A DNA stretch of 64,000 bases, taken from Desulfotalea sp. GTDB taxonomy: Bacteria > Desulfobacterota > Desulfobulbia > Desulfobulbales > Desulfocapsaceae. The DNA is taken from assembly GCA_002733995.1 (NCBI GenBank), contig NVXR01000002.1, forward strand, positions 217,074-281,073, given 5' to 3'. Below, one piece after another: positions 18,011 through 25,217 of the stretch. The notes beneath the pieces are model-generated. The model saw only the letters and a list, made by a program, of their open reading frames with translations. It searched no databases and was not told where the DNA came from. Each line of letters starts with the position of its first letter. Position 1 is the stretch's first letter. The position numbers and the translations under genes are program-made.

Positions 18011-18330
18011 GGAAATAATCCTTGGATGTTGCTAGACAATAAATTTGTTGTTGCCAAGCTTTGATGGGAAAAGTAATGCAGGTCAAAAAGATCCGGTTCA
18101 AGACCTCTTTCAAAGGAAACCTGGGTTAGTGCAAGACAAGAGCCAATCAACAAAGCAAGCGAAAGTGCTTTTATTGCCGGAGTCAATGTTAGATTAAACC
18201 ACACCTGTGGGTCAGGTCTCGCCTCCGCAGCTCGAATTTTCTTCCAGACAACAGGTCCAAGCTTATCAAGACAATCATAGGCTGGATCCTGCTGAATACA
18301 GCTCTCTATTTTTTTATCATATTTTTGCAT
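18007..18330 (-). CDS. Short single-helix protein, probable CnrY-like anti-sigma
   Basis: A 107-residue protein with a soluble N-terminal part (about 1-55), one membrane helix (IKALSLALLIGSCLALTQ) and a short C-terminal periplasmic tail. I see no sequence motif that proves an anti-sigma role; the call rests on size, topology and position as first gene of a Y-X-H cassette. The start is chosen at 18330, where AGGAG lies 7 bases before ATG; a longer frame opens at 18372 without a site. It overlaps the X-like gene by 4 bases. Confidence 0.6.
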   Translation of the reverse strand: MQKYDKKIESCIQQDPAYDCLDKLGPVVWKKIRAAEARPDPQVWFNLTLTPAIKALSLALLIGSCLALTQVSFERGLEPDLFDLHYFSHQSLATTNLLSSNIQGLFP

Positions 18331-18743
18331 ATGTCTACTCCTATAGAAGACTTCTATACCTGATACGTTCAAGGAACAATAATCCCTCCAATTTTTTTAA
18401 AAAGAACCGCTAACCGTTAAATATTGAAGAAAGATGAGGGGATAATATTATCCCAGCGTATAAAAGATATAAAACACTGTTGCACAGATTTCTGCTAAAC
18501 ACTGTATTATTATCCGGATAACTAATTGAAAATCACAAAATTACTTCTTACATATTGCCAAAGAAACACCATTGATCTCTGTACACCAGAAGCCAGTTCT
18601 TGCAACAGCAACTGGCTCAATGTTTTGCAGTAAACAAGCGTACAATACACCTGTTTACCACGAAACATTTAAACCTGACACCAGCACAACGAGAGGAATA
18701 TGCGGGCTGGACAGCATAACTATATGACACCGACGCCCCTATT
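18331..18743. other. Divergent regulatory region
   Basis: A 413-bp region between the metal cassette (-) and the phosphatase receptor (+). It contains an 8-bp inverted repeat at 18591-18617 and two copies of AAACACTGT near 18474 and 18497. Promoters for both directions must lie here; I cannot place them with confidence. Confidence 0.5.
18591..18617 (+). promoter_or_regulatory. Hairpin in the leader region of the phosphatase receptor
   Basis: AGCCAGTT (18591-18598) and AACTGGCT (18610-18617) form a perfect 8-bp stem with an 11-base loop about 125 bases before the receptor start. No T-run follows, so it is more likely an operator or leader structure than a terminator. Confidence 0.4.
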
Positions 18744-20528
18744 ATGATACGACTGACAAGCCTTAAACAAAAACTGGTTCTTTTTGTTATCCTGCCCCTC
18801 TGCCTTATTATGCTCATTGCGGGCAGCCTGGGAATGCGACTCATCAGTAATGTGCTCCTTAAGCAATGGGAAGAAACGGCCATAAGCAAAATGCAAAGAT
18901 CTGCTCACAATGTTGACATGAGGTTAATGCGCCCTAAAGAGTTGTTTCATTTTTTTCAACAAAACAAACAGCAACAACTCGGCTGGCGAGAGACACAACT
19001 GCTTATCGCCCAACTCAGAGCAATTGATGGCGTAGTTGAGGTAAAATATAATATCACAAAAGACCAAGAGCATGCCATGGGCAGGATGTATAGCCTGCAA
19101 ACAACATTCATTTCCTCCATTGGCTATAATACCAAACTGCAAAGTCAGACAGTGTCTGTTGTTGCCCAATTTATCGACACAACAGGGACCATTGTGTCCC
19201 ATATAGAAGTTGTTGTAGAGTTTTTCGACCTTGTTAAGCAGATAGTTAAAGCTCCATGGTGGCAGGGAAATAAGGCCTTTATACTTGATCAAAATGGTAC
19301 AATTCTCGCGAGTACTGAACGGGGCGGGGCAAGGCAGGCCTACAACAGTAAATCCCTGCAAATGTTTGGTTCAACAAGCGAGTTACAGGCCCAGACCTGG
19401 GCTGCTATTCAAAAAAACAATTCAGGAACAGTCTTTTCTCCAGAGATGCCCCCCAATATGGTGAGTGGCTTTTACCATCTCCAACAAGCCCCATGGACTA
19501 TTGTTGTTATGGCAGCAGGGACTAGCGTATTACAGCCTATTCTAACCTTTAAGACCTATTACTACATACTCTGTGCCATCGGCATCCTATGCGTACTTCT
19601 CTATCTATGGGTAATGAGCAGTAAAGTAACACGTTCAATCAATAGAATATCAACAGCTGCAAATGATCTTGCACAGGGGATATTCAGTCTACCACTAAGT
19701 GTTGAAAGCAGAGACGAAATTGGCGACTTAACCCACAGTTTCAACACCATGAGCAAGCAATTAAAGGAACGAATACAGCTTCAACAGGAAATGAGCCTGG
19801 CAGGAGAAGTACAAAACAATTTACTGCCTCAAATTGGTTTTGAAACGGCAGGCTTAGATATCGCAGTGTTAACAAAATATTGTGACAAAACAGGTGGCGA
19901 CTATGTTGATATTATTAAGATGTCAGTCGATAAAAGACGAGCAACCGTGGTGGTTGGTGATGTCGTAGGTCACGGTATAGGGGCTTCACTGCTTATGACC
20001 ACCCTACGAGCTCTGTTACGGGGACGGGCAATTATGCCCGGATCACCTGAAGACATAACCAGAGACGTCAATACACTCTTATGCCAAGACACTCTGCGTT
20101 CCGGCAATTTTGCGACTCTTTTCTACCTCACCATAGATTGCACAAAAAAGACTCTGGAGTGGGTTCGCTGTGGCCATGAACCAGCTCTCGTTTACTGTCC
20201 AAAGCAAAACAGTTTTACTGAATTAAAAGGCCCTGGACTGGCGTTAGGCATTGATACTGATTGGCAACCCACCCAAAATAGCTGCGATTTTGTAAACGAC
20301 AATCAGATTATCCTCATTGGTACAGATGGGATATGGGATGTCGAAAACAATTTAGGTGAACAATTTGGCAAAACCAGAACTCGGAATCTCATTGTAGAGA
20401 ATTCTGCCCTGTCAGCCCAAGAGATAATAGACAATATATTGAAGGCAATAGACATATTTCGTGATCAACAACCACAAAATGATGATATCACTCTGGCAAT
20501 CATTAAAACGAAATCGCCGTTATGTTAA
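18744..20528 (+). CDS. Membrane receptor with HAMP and SpoIIE/RsbU-type phosphatase domain
   Basis: A 594-residue signalling protein. Membrane helix 1 is about residues 12-36, a periplasmic sensor of roughly 230 residues follows (Cache-like; GNKAFILDQNGTILAST is a typical Cache strand pair), helix 2 is about 275-296, HAMP about 298-350, and a PP2C-like SpoIIE domain about 375-590. Metal-binding residues are visible in GGDYVD, VGDVVGHGIGASL and GTDGIWDVEN. Such proteins dephosphorylate serine on anti-sigma-factor antagonists. No antagonist or anti-sigma kinase gene lies nearby, so the partner is elsewhere. The ribosome site before ATG 18744 is poor. Confidence 0.88.
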   Translation: MIRLTSLKQKLVLFVILPLCLIMLIAGSLGMRLISNVLLKQWEETAISKMQRSAHNVDMRLMRPKELFHFFQQNKQQQLGWRETQLLIAQLRAIDGVVEVKYNITKDQEHAMGRMYSLQTTFISSIGYNTKLQSQTVSVVAQFIDTTGTIVSHIEVVVEFFDLVKQIVKAPWWQGNKAFILDQNGTILASTERGGARQAYNSKSLQMFGSTSELQAQTWAAIQKNNSGTVFSPEMPPNMVSGFYHLQQAPWTIVVMAAGTSVLQPILTFKTYYYILCAIGILCVLLYLWVMSSKVTRSINRISTAANDLAQGIFSLPLSVESRDEIGDLTHSFNTMSKQLKERIQLQQEMSLAGEVQNNLLPQIGFETAGLDIAVLTKYCDKTGGDYVDIIKMSVDKRRATVVVGDVVGHGIGASLLMTTLRALLRGRAIMPGSPEDITRDVNTLLCQDTLRSGNFATLFYLTIDCTKKTLEWVRCGHEPALVYCPKQNSFTELKGPGLALGIDTDWQPTQNSCDFVNDNQIILIGTDGIWDVENNLGEQFGKTRTRNLIVENSALSAQEIIDNILKAIDIFRDQQPQNDDITLAIIKTKSPLC

Positions 20529-20559
20529 AACACCGCCACCAACTTCAGCCACCTGAGGA

Positions 20560-20790
20560 CTACTGATTTGCCTTAATAGGTGTAAAAAGATACTCAAGAC
20601 CATTAACCTTTATTTCATACACCACAGCCAGCTGTCTGCCTAATTTTCCGGGAGGGAACCCCTGCTGAGAAAACCAGACGACATAGGGCTCCGGCAAATC
20701 AACAAGAAGCCGACCGGCATATTTGCCAAAAGGCATAACAGCCCGACTAAGTTCCATAAGTTCTGTATGCTCAAATTGCGCTTCCGCCAT
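20560..20790 (-). CDS. DUF3820 small protein
   Basis: A 76-residue protein with the DUF3820 core: MPFGKYAGRLLVDLPEPYV, followed by WFSQQGFPPGKLG. The family is widespread in Proteobacteria and has no established biochemistry. AGGAAAAGCA precedes the ATG. It is convergent with the phosphatase receptor, with only 31 bases between stops. Confidence 0.8.
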   Translation of the reverse strand: MAEAQFEHTELMELSRAVMPFGKYAGRLLVDLPEPYVVWFSQQGFPPGKLGRQLAVVYEIKVNGLEYLFTPIKANQ

Positions 20791-20896
20791 TGCTTTTCCT
20801 TTCTACCTCAAACCTGCCGAGCTAACCGCGACGAGTACAAACGGTTTAATCTCGTTTAAATATCCTGTTACACCGGCAACGCTAATTCAACTGCAC

Positions 20897-20921
20897 GGGG
20901 GGCGACCAAGCCAAGCCCCCC
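20897..20921 (-). terminator. GC-rich hairpin downstream of the lipid cluster
   Basis: A 7-bp all-GC stem, GGGGGGC (20897-20903) with GCCCCCC (20915-20921), lies 130 bases past the last gene of the long minus-strand cluster. It lacks a clean T-run, so termination is inferred from position and strength. Confidence 0.4.
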
Positions 20922-21051
20922 AGCCGGCCAAGAGCCACTTCGTCCAAAAACCTGCTCTTTTTTATTTTTCTCTTCGTCCCGTACCACTAGCACCATTATA
21001 ATACCAGTCAATCCCTGTATTAAAGGCAAAAGAGTTACCAGAAGATCGACC

Positions 21052-22539
21052 TCAACTTTTTGCGCTTTTGGAGGAAGATATTCGTTTATTGGAAAAAGCA
21101 AACCGAAGAAAAGAAGACAAATTTAGCAGAAACCGCCGCCAGCTATCGGGGGATTTCCAGAGCATCGTACAGTATCCCCAGAGCACCCGTGGCCTCTGAA
21201 AATGTGAACGATAAAAATCAATAAACAGCTCGTCCATTTGCTCTTTCTCAAGCCCCGAAGGGACAAACTGAAATTCCATACAATCCATCTTCTCCCAATC
21301 CTCAGTAAAAATTCCAAGGCCACCGGCGGCATCCTTAATGGTCTGGTAAATTGGAGACCCTGGGAAGGGAGTGAATTTAGCAAGATTAAAATCATCGATG
21401 GGCAGCGAATAGACGTATTTCTGGCTCGTGCGGATACTTTGCTCAGTTTCACCGGGTAAACCCATCATTAATAGACCTTTTACCCGTATGCCTGCCTCTT
21501 TAATAAGCTTAATCTTCCCACGCATCATGGTAAGATCAGGGTTTTTCCTGTGGGCTGCCAAAAGTTTTTCATCACCGGTCTCAATGCCTAAACTGATCAT
21601 CCAGCACCCCGCCTGTTTCATCAAAGCGAGCAATTTAGCATCGAGATGCTCTGCTCTGGCGGCACAGTTAAAGGTCATCCCCAAAGGATTTTCAATAATT
21701 TTCATGCAAAAATCGACCACCCTTTGCCGGTTAAAGGTAAACTGATCATCGTAGAAGTTGAGGTGTTTGACACCGTACTCCTGTTGCAAAAACTGCAGAT
21801 GTCTATACAAATAACCTGCTGAATTGAAGCGAAACGTTCTCCGAAATACTGATCTATCACAATAACTACAGGTATATGGACAGCCCCGGCTCGAAATACA
21901 ACTGGCATTGGGGGTCTTTGGATAGTTGAAGATAGGCAGGGAATACGCCTCTGGGTATCCTGTAAGTTTGCCATAATCCGGAAAAGGCAGGGTGTCCAGG
22001 TCAAGTAGATCTGTACGCTGTCCATTAAACACCCCCCTACCCGCCTCATCTCTTCTGGCCAGACCTTTCACCTCAGCAAGCATCTCAGGAGCTGTTGTCA
22101 CAAGTTGTAAAAGAGTCTCTTCTCCCTCACCGACAACTATGTAATCAAGGGCTGGATATCTATTCAACACCTCTTCTTTAAGGGCCGAGACATGTACTCC
22201 ACCAAAAACTACTTTGATAGTCGGTACAATATTCTTAGCAAGAACAGCCAGGCGCTCTCCATCAAAAAAAGAAGACGTTGTACAAGAAAATCCTACGAAT
22301 TCTGGTTGATATTTTTGTAAATACTCACCAATAAGCCCATCTGAATCAGGGTGGGCGTAACAATCAATGATATCGTTTTCTTGCCCCTTTGAGGTGAGAT
22401 AGGCTGAAATCGAAGCAAGCCCTAAGGGAGGCATTATGTTAGCAAGCCTCGACACATCATTTTTAGCCAACTTGGCACTGTAACCAAGGGGGTGGATGAG
22501 AAGTATTTTCTTAGTCACTTGCATTTTTGCCCTGTTCAT
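21052..22539 (-). CDS. B12-binding-domain radical SAM enzyme (third in cluster)
   Basis: A 495-residue class B radical-SAM protein. The N-terminal ~150 residues form a cobalamin-binding Rossmann-like domain (ILLIHPLGYS, VVFGGVHVSALKEE, YIVVGEGEE). The radical SAM core begins at CPYTCSYC (C220, C224, C227), which binds the 4Fe-4S cluster; the GIETGDE strand and LLMMGLPGET follow. Family members methylate unactivated carbons or rearrange or cyclise chains. It starts in an ATGA overlap with the ketosynthase gene; a second ATG at 22524 has a better AGGG site. It is the last gene of the cluster, so its action on the acyl chain is likely but inferred. Confidence 0.88.
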   Translation of the reverse strand: MNRAKMQVTKKILLIHPLGYSAKLAKNDVSRLANIMPPLGLASISAYLTSKGQENDIIDCYAHPDSDGLIGEYLQKYQPEFVGFSCTTSSFFDGERLAVLAKNIVPTIKVVFGGVHVSALKEEVLNRYPALDYIVVGEGEETLLQLVTTAPEMLAEVKGLARRDEAGRGVFNGQRTDLLDLDTLPFPDYGKLTGYPEAYSLPIFNYPKTPNASCISSRGCPYTCSYCDRSVFRRTFRFNSAGYLYRHLQFLQQEYGVKHLNFYDDQFTFNRQRVVDFCMKIIENPLGMTFNCAARAEHLDAKLLALMKQAGCWMISLGIETGDEKLLAAHRKNPDLTMMRGKIKLIKEAGIRVKGLLMMGLPGETEQSIRTSQKYVYSLPIDDFNLAKFTPFPGSPIYQTIKDAAGGLGIFTEDWEKMDCMEFQFVPSGLEKEQMDELFIDFYRSHFQRPRVLWGYCTMLWKSPDSWRRFLLNLSSFLRFAFSNKRISSSKSAKS

Positions 22540-23672
22540 TCAGAAGTTGTGAGATACACCCCAGCGTTTATGCCGCCAAAACCAGAATTACACGAAATGA
22601 TTGAAGGAGCAGTAAGGGGAAGAGTACCACTCCCTGAGACATTAGCCCTGCCACCAGCCGAACAACTAAGCCCTACAGTTGGAGGTAACTTCATCTCCTC
22701 TAGGCTCTTCAAGCAAAGGACAATCTCTATGAGTCCTGCCGCTGCAAGGGAATGGCCTAGGGCTCCTTTTACCGAACAAAAAGGAGTATCAGCACCACAT
22801 TTATCATCAAAAACTAACATCTCCATGGCATCGTTATAAGCAGTGCCCGTCCCATGTCCGTTGATACCACCGACTATTATTGGTCGCCCGGAGGGGTGCT
22901 CTAAAATCTGTTCAAACACACGCCCCAAGCCACTTCCTTTGCGACATGGGGCTGTAATATGTGTCGCATCACAACCAATTCCCCACCTGTGCAAACGCCC
23001 AAGGGGCCCACGACGTCCACAGAGGTTTTCAGCCGATGACATGACAAGCCAGGCCCCGCCGTCTCCCAAAGCCAAGCCATCACGCTGCTGATCGAAAGGT
23101 TTAACAGAAGTTACCGATAAAGCTTTGAGACTGTCAAAACCTCTCAATACAAATTCGGAGACCAAATCAACGGCAACCACTAGAGCGTGTTGACATCGAC
23201 CGGAATCAATTGCCATTGCCGCCTGGATCACAGCAAGGCTTCCCGAGGCACAGGCCCCGCTCACCGTCACCGGATCCGGTGTAAATTGCAAGGTACTTTT
23301 AATCGACTCACCAAGCGTCCAAGGCTGCCCCAAGGCCGGGTCATGGCCATTTGGCTTACGGGTGAGATCGTCTACAGCCCCTTTAGTCGTCGCGACAAAA
23401 AGTTGCGTCTGGGGCGGCAGAGGGGGAACTGTTGCTAAAAGCTCGGCCAGAAAAGTCTGCAGACGCGCGCCACCTGCCAAACGCCCCTGATAGCCGGCAA
23501 CAAGCCCCAGAGGATATGGGGTTAGGCAGGACGCAATACGCCGTTTCACCAGTCCAGTCTGTCCGGCCAGCATTGCTGCCCAGGTTGCTTCAAGATCCCC
23601 TAAACATGTTGATATGTTGCCTGCGACAAGCGCAACACCTTGCTTTACTCCTGCCACGAGCCTTCCTTCCAT
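22536..23672 (-). CDS. Beta-ketoacyl-ACP synthase with complete triad
   Basis: A 378-residue FabF-type condensing enzyme. The nucleophile is in VSGACASGSLAV, the first His in INGHGTGTAYND and the second in KGALGHSLAAAG, so the Cys-His-His triad is intact. It is slightly shorter than FabF (about 410) and has a divergent N-terminus. It extends ACP-bound chains with malonyl-ACP. Its start lies 28 bases inside the thioesterase gene; GTG 23657 is another possible start. The relationship to ApeO/ApeR of aryl-polyene clusters is an inference from context. Confidence 0.87.
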   Translation of the reverse strand: MEGRLVAGVKQGVALVAGNISTCLGDLEATWAAMLAGQTGLVKRRIASCLTPYPLGLVAGYQGRLAGGARLQTFLAELLATVPPLPPQTQLFVATTKGAVDDLTRKPNGHDPALGQPWTLGESIKSTLQFTPDPVTVSGACASGSLAVIQAAMAIDSGRCQHALVVAVDLVSEFVLRGFDSLKALSVTSVKPFDQQRDGLALGDGGAWLVMSSAENLCGRRGPLGRLHRWGIGCDATHITAPCRKGSGLGRVFEQILEHPSGRPIIVGGINGHGTGTAYNDAMEMLVFDDKCGADTPFCSVKGALGHSLAAAGLIEIVLCLKSLEEMKLPPTVGLSCSAGGRANVSGSGTLPLTAPSIISCNSGFGGINAGVYLTTSE

Positions 23673-24115
23673 TTAGCGTAAAACTCTTTTAACCACTCCG
23701 GTGTAAAGAGCAGCATCGTACCATCGGGAGAGGTAAAGAGCTGGACCGTGTAGCCACTTGCCACCAGATCATCGTTACTATTGACTAATTTATAACTGTA
23801 ATTGAGCCGCGCCGCCTCCGTCCAGTGAAGCGCCGTTGTAATTGTAAAGGTTTCATCAAAACGGAGTGGCTGCTTGTAATCAAAGTGCATCTGTACCACA
23901 GGGGCAACGGTTTTTTCTTGCATAAAGCGTTGATAGGTTAGTCCATACTGGTCGCCAAAGGCGATCCTACCATCTTCAAAGTAACTAGGATACCGCCCAT
24001 GCCAAACCATTCCAAGTACATCAACTTCTTCAAATCGAACCCTTCTTTCACTACTTGCAACAAGGGGAAGCGGTTCACCAGCTCCCTGCTCAAAATATAG
24101 CTTTCTACTCTCCAT
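23645..24115 (-). CDS. 4-hydroxybenzoyl-CoA-type hotdog thioesterase
   Basis: A 156-residue hotdog protein with VRFEEVDVLGMVWHGRYPSY, the region of the catalytic Asp (here the V-D-V-L-G-M-V-W-H version) in the 4HBT/YbgC group, then FEDGRIAFGDQYGL. It would release or edit acyl chains from ACP or CoA, like ApeK in aryl-polyene clusters. It sits 8 bases after the dehydratase stop and overlaps the downstream ketosynthase. Confidence 0.83.
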   Translation of the reverse strand: MESRKLYFEQGAGEPLPLVASSERRVRFEEVDVLGMVWHGRYPSYFEDGRIAFGDQYGLTYQRFMQEKTVAPVVQMHFDYKQPLRFDETFTITTALHWTEAARLNYSYKLVNSNDDLVASGYTVQLFTSPDGTMLLFTPEWLKEFYAKWKEGSWQE

Positions 24116-24123
24116 TGTGTCCT

Positions 24124-24522
24124 TTAGTTTTCTCTCGGAATAAAAGTGATATGCCCGGAGCTGATAATAGCACCAGAATCGTTTAGCAATTTAAGTATAC
24201 CCTGCCAGGAAAGATTCTCTTTGGTCAGCGACAGTTGTACCTCAATCTCATTTCCTGGTTGCACTATTCCCTTGAATTTAACCTTGGACAGCTGCAACAG
24301 GTTCAGCGGTTTTTCCAGGGCAGATTCCGCTAAAAATCGAACGGCTGCGAGCTGTACAATTGCAGGTAATATTGGCTGAGAGGGGAAATGCCCAGCAAAG
24401 GCGCAGAAATCTTCTAAAAAGACAAACTCTCCCGTCACAACAAGCTGCGTTGGTGTAAGCGTATCTATTGTTATTTTTTTTAAAGAGGACCGAAGCCCCA
24501 TTGCTATCGATTGCTGCTCCAT
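24124..24522 (-). CDS. Hotdog 3-hydroxyacyl-ACP dehydratase (ApeI/FabA-like)
   Basis: A 132-residue single hotdog domain of the ApeI/FabZ-related type. FAGHFPSQPILPAIVQLAAV contains the GHFPxxPxxPGxxxxE-like dehydratase motif with the catalytic His; the usual Glu position reads Gln (VQLAAV), which is odd. It removes water from 3-hydroxyacyl-ACP. ATG 24522 is preferred because AAGGAG lies 10 bases ahead and the longer frame would run deep into the lipoprotein gene. Confidence 0.8.
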   Translation of the reverse strand: MEQQSIAMGLRSSLKKITIDTLTPTQLVVTGEFVFLEDFCAFAGHFPSQPILPAIVQLAAVRFLAESALEKPLNLLQLSKVKFKGIVQPGNEIEVQLSLTKENLSWQGILKLLNDSGAIISSGHITFIPREN

Positions 24523-24529
24523 AGACGTT

Positions 24530-25216
24530 TCACTCCTTCTTTGGCAATTGCTGTAAAAATATATCCACCCCGAGCCACGGTTGATTATAACGAATGTATG
24601 CCCCTGTAGCTGTTGCGGATTTTGAACCTGGGTCCAATTGTTCTTCAACCTTCCAATAGGCAATACCGGCCTTATAACCGGTTTTCACCCTCAGGGTCTT
24701 TCCCCCATCTTTGACGCAAACTGAAGACCAGCCCTGCCTAGAACAGGGCAATTTATCAGGCTCTAGCAGATAGATTCGTGCGAGGGCTTCCGAAAGAAAT
24801 GGTGCCAGACCTTTTTTGCCAAGGGGACCCCGGGGTAAAACCGCATTATGATCGCCACCGGCATCGGACCATGCCTGAAGCAGGGTCACTCCCATGGGAT
24901 CAACAAGGGCATAGTAAAAGCCATTGTCCCCAGCCCGTATTACGAGAAGACCGTTAAACGCAACATCCCCCCAACGCTCAATCCGAATCTGTTGCAACTT
25001 TGGATAGTTTGGCTTAACAACTAACAGATCTGGATCTGGAGAATATCTCTGAAGCGCACAACCTGAAAGCAACAACACAAAAACCACCGCCAGGACTCCC
25101 ACCAGCAGGCGGATTTGTGCCCCTAGAGCTCTCGCCCGGATTCTAGCCTTGATAGCAGGCGCTACCGGCCTGTATTTTACAATATTTCCTATGACGTTAG
25201 CTACGAAACAACCCAT
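24530..25216 (-). CDS. DUF3261-type lipoprotein of the export set
   Basis: A 228-residue protein. A hydrophobic segment ends in the lipobox LLLSGC (Cys about residue 52), so the mature protein is a lipoprotein; the 35-residue positively charged extension before it is long for a signal peptide. The rest is a beta-rich domain with FNGLLVIRAGDNGFYYALVD and GVTLLQAW, matching the DUF3261 proteins found in aryl-polyene loci beside MMPL and LolA-like genes. It probably assists movement of the finished lipid to the outer membrane. ATG 25216 follows the pump stop by one base. Confidence 0.75.
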   Translation of the reverse strand: MGCFVANVIGNIVKYRPVAPAIKARIRARALGAQIRLLVGVLAVVFVLLLSGCALQRYSPDPDLLVVKPNYPKLQQIRIERWGDVAFNGLLVIRAGDNGFYYALVDPMGVTLLQAWSDAGGDHNAVLPRGPLGKKGLAPFLSEALARIYLLEPDKLPCSRQGWSSVCVKDGGKTLRVKTGYKAGIAYWKVEEQLDPGSKSATATGAYIRYNQPWLGVDIFLQQLPKKE

Positions 25217-25217
25217 A

